From: a virus
DNA: 64,000 nucleotides
Strand: one strand, 5' to 3'
Virus record (IMG/VR): IMGVR_UViG_3300036985_006248
Location: 110,281-174,280 of that record
Shown piece after piece: positions 1-8,139 of the stretch; position 1 is the stretch's first letter; each line of letters opens with the position of its first letter. Both the position numbers and the translations under genes were made by a program. Below the pieces are notes generated by a model that was not told where the DNA came from, made no database searches, and worked only from the letters and a program-made list of their open reading frames with translations.

Positions 1-146
1 GTATCCATGGGACTCGATATAATTGGGATCTCAAGTTTTATATTTCCAAGATAAGAAGATAAATCTACTTCGCTTCTTGAAGAGATATCGCTATATTTTG
101 GTTCTAGTAGCACGTCGTCGAAGCAAACAGTTTCTTGGAAAGTCAT
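1..146 (-). CDS. guaB: IMP dehydrogenase/GMP reductase-family protein, N-terminal fragment
   Basis: The gene starts at the ATG at 146 and runs off the window, leaving 48 residues. The visible part contains [12 protein letters not shown] followed by a segment ending IPIISSPMD. This matches the conserved N-terminus of IMP dehydrogenase and GMP reductase, whose usual form is FDDVLL-P-YS followed by IP-VSA-MD. IMPDH oxidises IMP to XMP, the committed step of guanine nucleotide synthesis, so a phage copy would support dGTP supply. It follows the dUTPase and DnaE genes on the same strand. The catalytic cysteine loop lies outside the window, so IMPDH cannot be separated from GMP reductase here. Confidence 0.72.
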   Translation of the reverse strand, partial: MTFQETVCFDDVLLEPKYSDISSRSEVDLSSYLGNIKLEIPIISSPMD

Positions 147-191
147 TTTTTGTCCTGTTCTAAAGTACGTTTGAGATGTCCTGCTATAAAA

Positions 192-443
192 TCAAATACC
201 GGAGTTTCTTGAAATTTCATCGGCTCTCCGTCCTTCACTGCACTTAGGACAATATAGGTCTACCCGCTTATCAGCATTAAATACCTCTACATACCACGTC
301 ATCACCATCATTTTATTTTTCTTGTCGAAAGGCTCATTACATTCCTTGCAAGAAGTTGGCATACTGAGAATTAAAGCTGCCGACGTTGCCAACTTCTGTT
401 CTAGCTTTTTCTTTTTGTTACCCGTTCTTGATCGGTTACCCAT
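192..443 (-). CDS. small zinc-ribbon-like hypothetical protein
   Basis: This is an 83-residue basic protein with two CxxC knuckles, CKEC near residue 32 and CPKC near residue 65. Together they would form one zinc-binding site. The N-terminus is lysine- and arginine-rich. The protein could bind nucleic acid or be a small regulator, but no family is recognised. It sits between the IMPDH-like gene and the GRHR-domain gene. Confidence 0.6.
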   Translation of the reverse strand: MGNRSRTGNKKKKLEQKLATSAALILSMPTSCKECNEPFDKKNKMMVMTWYVEVFNADKRVDLYCPKCSEGRRADEISRNSGI

Positions 444-490
444 GTTTTGTCTCGTATTCTTTTGGATTATAGAAGGACTTCCTGTTTAAT

Positions 491-1300
491 TCATATTTCA
501 TTATTTTTTTCTATTGTAACAGTTTCTTTTGGCTCTGGCAAGGGAATAAGACTGAATGTTATAATGGCTTTTGATGCATCAACAACCTTTAGTTTGTTTC
601 CAGAGCTATCATAAATATTATAATTTTCATTAACATATTTTTCAAATTCTTTTGCTAGTTGATTTTTTTCTTCTGTCGATAATACTTCAATACCTTTTGA
701 TTTTTTATAAGCTTTGACATATTCAACTTCAGCAATGTTGATATGAGCTATGGCTGCTTTATAACCGGGTTCAACCATTTCTTTTTTCGTATAAATACTT
801 GGCGGATATATTTTAGATTTAAAAACCAATGGCTCTTTGGAAGCCTTTAAATAGTCCTTTGTAGCTTCTTCTTTTTTAGCTATTGGATACTTTTGTGGCT
901 CTTTTTTTACTGATTTATCATATTGACCTGATATCGCATATCCACTTTTAATAAATTCACTATAATTAATATTAGAAATTCTAATAATTACAGTATTCGT
1001 GGCATTTTCGCCATTCTTTATTATATTTGCGAATGCTCTATGTCTACCTTCGTGTGAAGTAACTGTTCCTATTTCATTTATGTTTAGTAAAAGTTCTCCT
1101 GCTCGTGCTTCAGAATATTCCAATGGTCGTGTTTTTTGATCGTGCCTTAGCATATCCATAACATCTTCGTTGGTAGTTAATTCAAGAAAATCTCTAGAAG
1201 GCATTCTTACTAAAATTTCATCATATCTTTCATTTTCTTTAAGAATGCCTTCTAATTCTTCTTTGATAACTTGTTTCAAATACTTTTTTGAAATTTTCAT
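491..1300 (-). CDS. leader-bearing protein with ParB-like GRHR motif; probable internal (injected) protein
   Basis: The 269-residue protein starts with MKISKKYLKQVIKEEL, the same amphipathic leader found on the proteins at 14945, 52908 and 53399. Residues 83-88 read HEGRHR, the signature of ParB/sulfiredoxin-fold and related polyvalent-protein domains. In those families the loop binds a nucleotide. The second half is lysine- and glutamate-rich and unrecognised. By analogy with T4 capsid-targeting sequences, the leader suggests packaging into the prohead and delivery with the DNA; that is inference. Its leader has L20-K21-E22 but then Asn, which is not a canonical gp21 site. It is encoded next to dUTPase, far from the head genes. 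Confidence 0.6.
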   Translation of the reverse strand: MKISKKYLKQVIKEELEGILKENERYDEILVRMPSRDFLELTTNEDVMDMLRHDQKTRPLEYSEARAGELLLNINEIGTVTSHEGRHRAFANIIKNGENATNTVIIRISNINYSEFIKSGYAISGQYDKSVKKEPQKYPIAKKEEATKDYLKASKEPLVFKSKIYPPSIYTKKEMVEPGYKAAIAHINIAEVEYVKAYKKSKGIEVLSTEEKNQLAKEFEKYVNENYNIYDSSGNKLKVVDASKAIITFSLIPLPEPKETVTIEKNNEI

Positions 1301-1313
1301 ATTTTATCTTGAA

Positions 1314-1754
1314 TTATTTATGTCCTGTACTCCCGAAGCCTCCTGCGCCACGGGCATTATTAGGAATGTCAAAGACCTCAACCAATTCCAATTCGCTTTC
1401 ATATACACGATTAACTGTGAACTGAGCAACTTTATCGTGATGCTTTAAGTCAATATCTCTATCGGTGCCGTTATACAATATTACCCCCCACGGTCCTGTA
1501 TAAAATGCATCAACTAGTCCAAGAGCAACAATTTTGCCTTTGCTGCTCATTCCACTACGACCACGAATGTCACACGACCAACCCTCTGGTGGCATAATAG
1601 AAACTCCTGTGGGGATAATAGCAGTTTGACCCTTCAATAATACCATATCACCATTTGGTAAATCAGCAAACAAATCATATGCTGCATCTTGTTGATGAGC
1701 CTTTACGGGAGGTTTTGCAGTGTTACTTAACGGCTTCCATTGTAGTTTTATCAT
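1314..1754 (-). CDS. dut: dUTP diphosphatase
   Basis: This enzyme hydrolyses dUTP to dUMP and pyrophosphate, which keeps uracil out of DNA and supplies dUMP to the ThyX encoded at 13324. All five trimeric dUTPase motifs are visible in 146 residues. They are DAAYDL near 23, RGRSGMSSKG near 64, GLVDAFYTGPWG near 79, KVAQF near 107, and a C-terminal RGAGGFGSTG that forms the phosphate-binding tail. The length is normal for the trimeric family and the gene looks intact. Confidence 0.95.
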   Translation of the reverse strand: MIKLQWKPLSNTAKPPVKAHQQDAAYDLFADLPNGDMVLLKGQTAIIPTGVSIMPPEGWSCDIRGRSGMSSKGKIVALGLVDAFYTGPWGVILYNGTDRDIDLKHHDKVAQFTVNRVYESELELVEVFDIPNNARGAGGFGSTGHK

Positions 1755-1763
1755 TATATCCTC

Positions 1764-1949
1764 TTATTTAGTTCTTACAACATCGTAAAGTTGCTGATGA
1801 GTGGGTATGCCCCATCTTAACGTTTCAAACTGAAAATATCCTGAATGTAATCCTTCATGTCCTTCAGCTTTGGCACAAAGTAATGTATCATACATGGGGT
1901 GGACTGTGCAACAGGTTTTATTTTGTTTTAGTTTGTCTTTATTTTCCAT
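1764..1949 (-). CDS. hypothetical protein (61 aa)
   Basis: This small protein has a histidine- and cysteine-containing stretch (CCTVHP, LCAKAEGHEGLH) that could bind a metal. The spacing of cysteines and histidines recalls small phage zinc proteins, but I do not recognise the family. Its start overlaps the end of the upstream gene by about 11 bases, which suggests translational coupling. Confidence 0.5.
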   Translation of the reverse strand: MENKDKLKQNKTCCTVHPMYDTLLCAKAEGHEGLHSGYFQFETLRWGIPTHQQLYDVVRTK

Positions 1950-2193
1950 ATTTTCTCTCGTATTCTTGAATGGTTATTAACGTCAGATGTTCGAAAGCAT
2001 ATTTATCATAGTCCCCCGTGTACACATTTCTTTTCGAAAAATATAACTGGACATATCTATCAGCTAAAAGCTCATTATGCTTCCAATCTACAAACCCCAT
2101 TACTAATACTGGCTCAGGGTAAGCTGGTTCCGCCACATGCAAAAATAACTCGCCAATTTTGATATCTTCAAAGGATATAGAATTATAACTCAT
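1939..2193 (-). CDS. hypothetical protein (84 aa)
   Basis: The protein has 84 residues, is mixed in charge, and has no signal peptide or membrane segment. No family is recognised. It overlaps its upstream neighbour by an ATGA-type junction at 2190-2193, typical of a phage operon of small genes. Confidence 0.5.
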   Translation of the reverse strand: MSYNSISFEDIKIGELFLHVAEPAYPEPVLVMGFVDWKHNELLADRYVQLYFSKRNVYTGDYDKYAFEHLTLITIQEYERKYGK

Positions 2194-2375
2194 TTTGCTC
2201 GTCTTTTTCTTTCCATGCCCCGCGTATATCTTTTCATTGATTCTTGAACAAACTCAAGATTTTTGATTGTGAGAACATCATGCTTCAAATCTTCCTTCAA
2301 ATCGCTCATATCAAAAAGGATGTCTGTTCTTAGAATGTCTAAACGGCGAGGACGATAATTATTTTGGTAACCCAT
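2190..2375 (-). CDS. hypothetical basic protein (61 aa)
   Basis: This 61-residue, arginine- and lysine-rich protein has basic ends (NNYRPRRLD at the start, GMERKRRAK at the finish). It could be nucleic-acid binding, but nothing is recognised. It lies just downstream of the DnaE gene. Confidence 0.45.
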   Translation of the reverse strand: MGYQNNYRPRRLDILRTDILFDMSDLKEDLKHDVLTIKNLEFVQESMKRYTRGMERKRRAK

Positions 2376-2396
2376 TATTTAGCTCCGCTGCTGCCT

Positions 2397-5300
2397 TCAG
2401 CCTAACAATTTAAACGTATGCTTAATACTTCTTGTACTAAATCCCCAAGTATCATCGTATTGTAACTTTCCTAGATATGGTCGGTTAAGCCAAATCTTAT
2501 CACGCTTTGGGTCAACCCCCCAGCATTTAATATTGGTAAGTTTATTTGTAATATCTGTAGTTTCTAGAATCCAGAATATCTTGCCGTTTTTTGTTTTCTT
2601 CTCAGTAATTTTACGTGGGATAAACCATACTACCTCACCCAATGATGGGTCATAATCACCAATCGGTGGAATATATTTATCTTCAATGCTTTTTAAAGTC
2701 GCCGGGTCGAGCACAAGATTAATTGGATAAACTCCCGATAGCGAGACAAGATTTTCAATAGTTTCTTCCGTAGTAAAACTGCCTTCTGGCTTGTACTTGT
2801 CTATGTTCTCCAGCAGCTTCTTTGGTGTCTTTGGACGGTCAACCACTACTGCCGACCAAAAGTGTTTTAACCCAGTGAATCTCTTATCAACCAAAGAAGG
2901 CAAAGCGTTGCTTCTTGTTAAAGCGTCAAGGGCTTTTTTGTTTAACTTACTATAAATTATCTCTTCATTAAACAGCAGTTCCTCGACTGTCTTGAAAGGT
3001 CGATATTTCATTATTTCTGTCATGGCTGTATCTCCAAGTCCCTTAATAGATGACAGAGGTTGAATAAGTGTTTTATCGTCTAGGTTATCGACTTCCCATT
3101 TCGTACCTGAATTGTTGATATCGAGTGGCTTGATGTTAAACCCATAGTATTTTGCTAGAGAAATAGCAGCTTCCTTTTTTTCCTCCGGTTCTTTATCGAG
3201 AAACGCCGCCGCCCATTCTGCTGGATGATGATGGAACAGGTAAGCACACTGATAAGAAATTATAGAATAACAGATAGCGTGTGATAAATTGAAACCGTAC
3301 CCTGAAAAGAATTCCATAGTCTTCCAGAGATCGATACCGTTTTCTTCTGTTAATCCCTTCTCCACACACCCGTCAATAAACTTCTGATAAAGCTTAAGCT
3401 TGACTTGTGCTTCCTTGCCAGTTCCTTTCTTGGTGAGAACCTTCCGTAGTTCATTACCTTCATCTAGGGAAATGTTTTTACCAAGTTTGTGCGCTAACAT
3501 GCTTAATTGCTCTTGGAAAACTATGAATCCATGGGTTTCTTGCGTCACTTCTTTAATTAATGGATGAGCATATTTTATAGACTCAGGATTATTCTTAGCT
3601 AAGATATAATTCTCATGTACGTTTGCCGATAAAGGACCGGGACGGAAGATAGAAGTAATGGCCGCGATATCTATGATGTTTTTTGGTTTAGCTAACATGC
3701 AGAATTTCTGAGCATTTTTGCTAGTGAACTGGAATGTTCCACAGAAGTTTCCTTCTTGGAAAATGTGTTCATAGACACCTTGGTCGTCTAGATTGATCTT
3801 TTCTGGATGGAGATTATCATTGTAATACTTCTTGATATCCTCAAAGGTGGGCGTAGCAATGCCGTGGTGTCTTTTAAGAATGTGTTCAATCGCTGTTTCA
3901 ATCATACGAAGAGAAGCAAGACCAAGAATATCAAACTTGATAAACCCAAGTGGCTCTAAATGACGTACTGTTTGTCCTTCAGTCCAAGGGGTTTGTACAG
4001 TGCCACCACTATTGATTAGAGGCATCTTTTCATTGATATTATCTGCAAACAAAACTCCACCAGCATGGCGCGAAATAGAACGTACTTGCTTCTGCAAGTT
4101 TTCAACGTGTGTCGCAACATGGGGATACTTTTTGATGTAAGCATTGAGTGCGGGACTGTGTTCCTTTAACTCTTCCCAAGTCGGTTCATATACACCAGCT
4201 ATAATGCCGTGTATTTTCTTGCAAATAGGAGTAGCTTCGTTGAGCATCTTAGAAGTGACTTCGTTCACGTCTGTAAAAGGGATTTCGTATAACTTGCTAA
4301 TATCTTTTACTAGAGAACGTGGCTTTAGAGTATTGTAGTTGGAAATAGGAACTACCGAGTTTTCTCCATACTCTTTGATAAGCAATTCCTTAATTGCCAT
4401 AGGGTCGGAAACGTCAAAATCGATATCGGGCATATCACTAAGATCTGTTTTGCGGATAAAACGTGAAAACTGTAATTTATACTTGATAGGGTCTATTTCT
4501 GTAATATTTAGCAAATATGATACAAGAGAACCCGCTCCAGAACCACGGCCACCACCGCATAACTGTACTTCTTTGGACTTGTCGCTAATCTTCTTCATAG
4601 TCAAGAAGTATTTTGAGAATCCACGGTCTTTAATGGTGTGAAGTTCTTCTTTTAATCTCTCAACGTAAGCGTTGTCTTTATAAAGCCCAGTGCTCTTTAA
4701 CTTATCGACTGCCATTTTGGCTAATGCGGTATCTGCGGTTTCACCTTCGGGAACAACGAATGAAGGCAACTTAATGCTCGTATCGGGAATATAATTCTCA
4801 ATACGGTTCTTAAGAATATCGTCTGTACGAGCAATAGACTCTTCGATAAGCTTATCATCATAGGAAAAGCCAAGGTTTTTTGAGAATAGTTTATAGGAGG
4901 CAAACAATTCATCGCCGTTCTTGGGATAAAGCTGATATTCCATCGCTTCTAGAGTAGAAGGCAGTGCGTCGATTTTAATTTCATTTCCACCCTTACCAGC
5001 CCAACCGAGCATCTTATAGATTTCGCGGTCCTTCCACATATCCGGTGAAGGAAAGTGTGCATCACACGTACTGATGAGCTTGAAGCCTAGCTGTTTAGAA
5101 ATATTGATGATATATTGATTAACAATGTGTTGCTCTTTGTAATTCGCCCACTGTAATTCACCATAAAAGCGATCACCAAAGATATCCATCATAGACTTAA
5201 CAGTCTTTTCCATGGCAGCGTAAACAGCCCTTTCTCCCTTGTCGATATTATCCCAATAATCATTGGCTAACACTCCACCCAGACAGGCAGAACTGGCGAT

Positions 5301-5834
5301 GAGTCCTTCGTTGTGCTTCTTGAGCATTTCATAATCCATACGTGGGTAGCGATAAAAGTTATCACCACGATATGAATCACTAACCAACTTGAAAAGATTG
5401 TTTAAACCAATCTGGTTTTGGGCTACCAACACCAAGTGCGAACGACGATTTAAGGTTGAACGAATGCCTTTCTTAGTTTCGCTTTCATTTTCGACAACTA
5501 GTCCAACATCGTCGTCAACATGCTTTGCAAGCTTGGCGTCATCTTTGTGCTTGCTGTGTTCTCCCTTCCATTGAATTATGGATGGGTGGACGTATGCCTC
5601 AATACCATACATAACGCGAAAATCTTTACCTTCTTCTTTCATCTTCTTCGCCTTCATAAAAGCATAGCTAAAGCTATTGCAATTTCCATGCTCTGTAAAA
5701 GCAATACCTTGCAGTCCATTTTGAAAGCCGAAATCGATATGTTCTTCGGGATACCCGAGGCCATCAAAAATAGAATATGTAGTGTGCGTATGCAGGTTCA
5801 CGAAAGGAATACTGGTCTTCTTGCGCTCTGACAT
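2397..5834 (-). CDS. dnaE: DNA polymerase III alpha subunit (family C replicative polymerase)
   Basis: At 1145 residues this is a complete DnaE-type polymerase, probably the main replicase. An N-terminal PHP domain starts with FVNLHTHTTYS (H15, H17) and EHGN near 48, consistent with an intact metal site that may give proofreading. The palm contains GGGRGSGAGS near 425, then PDIDFD near 465 and KFDILGL near 635. These correspond to the three catalytic aspartates of E. coli DnaE (PDFDLD and KFDFLGL). Fingers and a C-terminal OB-like region follow. The start is supported by an AGGAG site about 7 bases upstream of the ATG. A GIY-YIG endonuclease gene lies directly upstream. The window also encodes a family-A polymerase. 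Confidence 0.95.
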   Translation of the reverse strand: MSERKKTSIPFVNLHTHTTYSIFDGLGYPEEHIDFGFQNGLQGIAFTEHGNCNSFSYAFMKAKKMKEEGKDFRVMYGIEAYVHPSIIQWKGEHSKHKDDAKLAKHVDDDVGLVVENESETKKGIRSTLNRRSHLVLVAQNQIGLNNLFKLVSDSYRGDNFYRYPRMDYEMLKKHNEGLIASSACLGGVLANDYWDNIDKGERAVYAAMEKTVKSMMDIFGDRFYGELQWANYKEQHIVNQYIINISKQLGFKLISTCDAHFPSPDMWKDREIYKMLGWAGKGGNEIKIDALPSTLEAMEYQLYPKNGDELFASYKLFSKNLGFSYDDKLIEESIARTDDILKNRIENYIPDTSIKLPSFVVPEGETADTALAKMAVDKLKSTGLYKDNAYVERLKEELHTIKDRGFSKYFLTMKKISDKSKEVQLCGGGRGSGAGSLVSYLLNITEIDPIKYKLQFSRFIRKTDLSDMPDIDFDVSDPMAIKELLIKEYGENSVVPISNYNTLKPRSLVKDISKLYEIPFTDVNEVTSKMLNEATPICKKIHGIIAGVYEPTWEELKEHSPALNAYIKKYPHVATHVENLQKQVRSISRHAGGVLFADNINEKMPLINSGGTVQTPWTEGQTVRHLEPLGFIKFDILGLASLRMIETAIEHILKRHHGIATPTFEDIKKYYNDNLHPEKINLDDQGVYEHIFQEGNFCGTFQFTSKNAQKFCMLAKPKNIIDIAAITSIFRPGPLSANVHENYILAKNNPESIKYAHPLIKEVTQETHGFIVFQEQLSMLAHKLGKNISLDEGNELRKVLTKKGTGKEAQVKLKLYQKFIDGCVEKGLTEENGIDLWKTMEFFSGYGFNLSHAICYSIISYQCAYLFHHHPAEWAAAFLDKEPEEKKEAAISLAKYYGFNIKPLDINNSGTKWEVDNLDDKTLIQPLSSIKGLGDTAMTEIMKYRPFKTVEELLFNEEIIYSKLNKKALDALTRSNALPSLVDKRFTGLKHFWSAVVVDRPKTPKKLLENIDKYKPEGSFTTEETIENLVSLSGVYPINLVLDPATLKSIEDKYIPPIGDYDPSLGEVVWFIPRKITEKKTKNGKIFWILETTDITNKLTNIKCWGVDPKRDKIWLNRPYLGKLQYDDTWGFSTRSIKHTFKLLG

Positions 5835-5853
5835 TGTTTCTCCTATACAAATA

Positions 5854-6561
5854 CTATACCACGTTAGTTTCTTCTTTCCAAATTTTTTTATTTATCAAAA
5901 GATAAATTGTGGTGCAAGATACATCATATTTTTTAGATAAAGATTTTGTTGTATTTCCTGATTCGTGTAATTGTCGTATTTCCCTAGCCTTACCCCAATC
6001 TAATTTAGACATAGGATTTATTCTTTTTTTGGCTTTTTTTCTCATTAATTCTATAGTTTCGGCAGAGTGTTTTTTTCCATACATTGGATTCTTCTCGTTC
6101 TGTCTATTGCCTATAGCTTCTCTGATTTTTTGTTTGGTTGCATTCGTGAGCTTCTTGCCGTATGCCGGTGCGAGATGTCCCTTTTTTCCATACATCGGAT
6201 TCCTCTCCCCAGAAACGTCTGCGTGATTTTCGCTTATTCTTTTTTTGGCATCTTCACTGTATTTAATGCCCAAAGTAGAACTCGCAATTTTACAGATGTT
6301 ATATTCCGGCGTTAGAATGTCTAGAAAGTGCTGCTCTCTTAGTAACAAGCTATTGATATCAATTATTTCTTCTAGGACTTCGAATATAAAGTTTTCTTTT
6401 CCGTATTTGTCCCAAGCTCTTTGTAAATGATAATTACTATGGGTTTTGTTTTTTAATTCGCTAACGTGAGTAGAAAATCTATTTTTTATATCCACCGCGC
6501 TACCAATATAAAATTTACCATTAATACGATTTGTTATTTTATAAATGCCAGATTTTTTCAT
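5854..6561 (-). CDS. GIY-YIG homing endonuclease with NUMOD3 repeats
   Basis: Residues 5-30 carry the GIY-YIG nuclease core, GIYKITNRINGKFYIGS. It is followed by an H-x-L-Q-AW-KYG region and an E-R--Q segment typical of the fold. The middle has repeated NPMYGKK modules (near 121 and 158) that match NUMOD3 DNA-binding repeats, and the C-terminus has a helix-turn-helix-like segment. Such free-standing endonucleases cut an allele lacking them and are copied in by repair. It stands 20 bases upstream of dnaE, so that locus is its likely target. Confidence 0.9.
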   Translation of the reverse strand: MKKSGIYKITNRINGKFYIGSAVDIKNRFSTHVSELKNKTHSNYHLQRAWDKYGKENFIFEVLEEIIDINSLLLREQHFLDILTPEYNICKIASSTLGIKYSEDAKKRISENHADVSGERNPMYGKKGHLAPAYGKKLTNATKQKIREAIGNRQNEKNPMYGKKHSAETIELMRKKAKKRINPMSKLDWGKAREIRQLHESGNTTKSLSKKYDVSCTTIYLLINKKIWKEETNVV

Positions 6562-6578
6562 GTTTCCAAGCCGCTAAA

Positions 6579-6905
6579 TTAATCTTCTCCAAACAACTTT
6601 TTTAGACGTAAGTATTCCTTTAATTCTTTCTTCTTTGCCATCTTTTTTTGCTTCTCGGCATCCATTTTTTGTTTTTCTATACGCTTCAAGCGATTTGCAT
6701 ATTCTTCATCGCTCTCTACACGTTCCCCAGATAAATTATAGCTATTTACACCTCCAATATAATAATCAGCGTTAACGGTAAGATTAGAAAAATTAGAATA
6801 TATCTTTTTATATTCTGCGAGCATAGAGACTACAGTCTCTAAAGAACCCTCAAAATAATCTTCAGGAATCCTACAAAGCCCAACTTTAATTTTTAGTTTA
6901 CTCAT
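6579..6905 (-). CDS. hypothetical protein with lysine-rich coiled coil (108 aa)
   Basis: The N-terminal half looks globular, with VGLCRIPEDYFEGSLE near residue 8. The C-terminal 40 residues are a charged helix rich in K, E and R. No family is recognised. It overlaps the gene upstream by ATGA at 6902-6905, so the two are probably co-translated. Confidence 0.5.
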   Translation of the reverse strand: MSKLKIKVGLCRIPEDYFEGSLETVVSMLAEYKKIYSNFSNLTVNADYYIGGVNSYNLSGERVESDEEYANRLKRIEKQKMDAEKQKKMAKKKELKEYLRLKKLFGED

Positions 6906-7090
6906 ACTTTAATCCACTCTCTTAGATCAATTATTTCATACCATTCGATAAGACGACGGTTCTTGTCCTTAACTGTTTTAATCTTCGCTTCGGCTTCTTC
7001 ATGGGTTTCAAATGTTCCAATCCAATCTCTTGTTCCTCTGTTTGGATAATAATTTTCTCCCGCTATCAAAAGATAATATTTATTTTTCAC
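6902..7090 (-). CDS. small conserved-type phage protein (62 aa)
   Basis: The sequence begins with MKNKYYLLIAGENYYP and ends with WYEIIDLREW, a pattern I associate with small proteins found in many large phages. A T-HEEAEAKI helix lies in the middle. The predicted fold is a short beta strand, helix, beta strand arrangement. The function is unknown. It is coupled to both neighbours by overlapping stop and start codons. Confidence 0.5.
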   Translation of the reverse strand: MKNKYYLLIAGENYYPNRGTRDWIGTFETHEEAEAKIKTVKDKNRRLIEWYEIIDLREWIKV

Positions 7091-7320
7091 TGTTCAGTCT
7101 CCTTGAGAACTGCATCGCGCAATTCTTCTAATCGTGAAGCATCTTGCAAATCCTCTTTGGTGCATAAATCTCCTGATCCGACGACGCGCAGATCCATTTG
7201 CTCTAGAGCATCACGTAATAGCTTAACATGTCTCTTCAATCTGTCGATTTCCGCCACGGGATTACAATCGCATTCTCCATGTACCCACCAACCACAAGAT
7301 TCCGAGTGCGAGTAACTCAT
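7087..7320 (-). CDS. hypothetical protein (77 aa)
   Basis: The N-terminus is rich in histidine and cysteine (SHSESCGWWVHGECDC). A helical, charged segment with RLKRHVKLLRDALEQ follows and probably forms a coiled coil. Metal binding at the N-terminus is possible but untested. No family is recognised. Confidence 0.45.
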   Translation of the reverse strand: MSYSHSESCGWWVHGECDCNPVAEIDRLKRHVKLLRDALEQMDLRVVGSGDLCTKEDLQDASRLEELRDAVLKETEQ

Positions 7321-7694
7321 TATATTTCCTCGTGGGATAATGCGTCAATTACCAGTTTATCACACACTAATGTCTTCTGTCCACATTCTTCATACAAAGT
7401 CTCTAAGGCTTTACGGAGCATATATGACACGCGCTCCATATGAGCTAGCCTGACACGTAGAACCGAGGTGGCACTATCGACTCCTTTTGGAACATCAAGA
7501 GGCGATGCCCTAGGAGGTACGCTGCAAGCTCCTATCGCAAACTCATCAAGATAGAAGTCACATTGGCGCAAGGCATTTAAAGCATTATCGCGCTCTGCCG
7601 TTAATTCATCCAGAGCGGCACATACAGCTTCGTTGAGCACCTTGATACACTTATCATAGGCTGTTTCACCTATGGATTTGTCTTTTTTCTTCAT
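7320..7694 (-). CDS. hypothetical protein, helical (124 aa)
   Basis: The protein is mostly helical, with ALDELTAERDNALNALRQ near residue 31, and has no recognisable domain. A good sigma70-like promoter (7727-7755) and a GGAG site precede its ATG. It therefore looks like the first gene of the small-gene operon that runs down to the GIY-YIG gene. Confidence 0.5.
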   Translation of the reverse strand: MKKKDKSIGETAYDKCIKVLNEAVCAALDELTAERDNALNALRQCDFYLDEFAIGACSVPPRASPLDVPKGVDSATSVLRVRLAHMERVSYMLRKALETLYEECGQKTLVCDKLVIDALSHEEI

Positions 7695-7726
7695 TGTTTG
7701 ATCTCCATTGACGTTACATAGAAAAC

Positions 7727-7755
7727 AGTATAACAGATGCTTTTTGAAACATCAA
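7727..7755 (-). promoter_or_regulatory. candidate sigma70-like promoter with extended -10
   Basis: On the minus strand TTGATG (7750-7755) is followed by a 17-base spacer and TGT TATACT (7727-7735), an extended -10 element. A leader of about 30 bases with GGAG leads to the ATG of the 124-residue gene at 7694. The site separates that gene from the type III secretion-like pair immediately upstream. Confidence 0.5.
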
Positions 7756-7757
7756 TG

Positions 7758-8138
7758 CTAAACTTGGGTCTTTAAAACATCTTTTAAACCATTTACCGCT
7801 TTATCAACTACTTTTGAGCACAGATCTAATTCCTGAGTATATTTGTACATGCCAGCTTGCATTGCTAGTAATTCCTGATTAGACATATTCTCTCTAGTTA
7901 ATGAGGTCTTTAAAATGGAATCAATCTTCATTGAACCTTTTTCCAAGGATGCAATAATTGAAGAAATGGTGCTTGAAATTTTTGAAGTTGATTCAATCTT
8001 GTTTACATGATGATTATCATGTTGTTTATTGATTGTCACATCAAATTTACTTGGTGCTGTTTTTTCTAATTGTGGACGTGGATGTTCAACAACTTTTTGT
8101 AAGCCCGCTGCTGCTATGTTAGAAAGTGGACCCGCCAT
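7758..8138 (-). CDS. type III secretion inner rod (SctI/YscI/HrpB)-like protein
   Basis: The protein has 126 residues, near the 100-115 of known inner rod subunits. Its C-terminal 40 residues follow the YscI/HrpB C-terminal pattern. This shows (S/N)-x-(D/E)-L-L-A-M-Q at 87-94, T-Q-E-L at 101-104, S-K at 108-109, and a final V-L-K-T-Q. Yersinia YscI reads NPNDLMLMQ, then QEEL, then AK at the same spacing. The inner rod joins the needle to the export apparatus in the periplasm. The N-terminal 50 residues are polar and likely disordered. The gene starts one base after the stop of a needle-like gene, an adjacency also seen in bacterial operons such as prgI-prgJ. The role in a phage is unknown. 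Confidence 0.6.
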   Translation of the reverse strand: MAGPLSNIAAAGLQKVVEHPRPQLEKTAPSKFDVTINKQHDNHHVNKIESTSKISSTISSIIASLEKGSMKIDSILKTSLTRENMSNQELLAMQAGMYKYTQELDLCSKVVDKAVNGLKDVLKTQV

Positions 8139-8139
8139 A

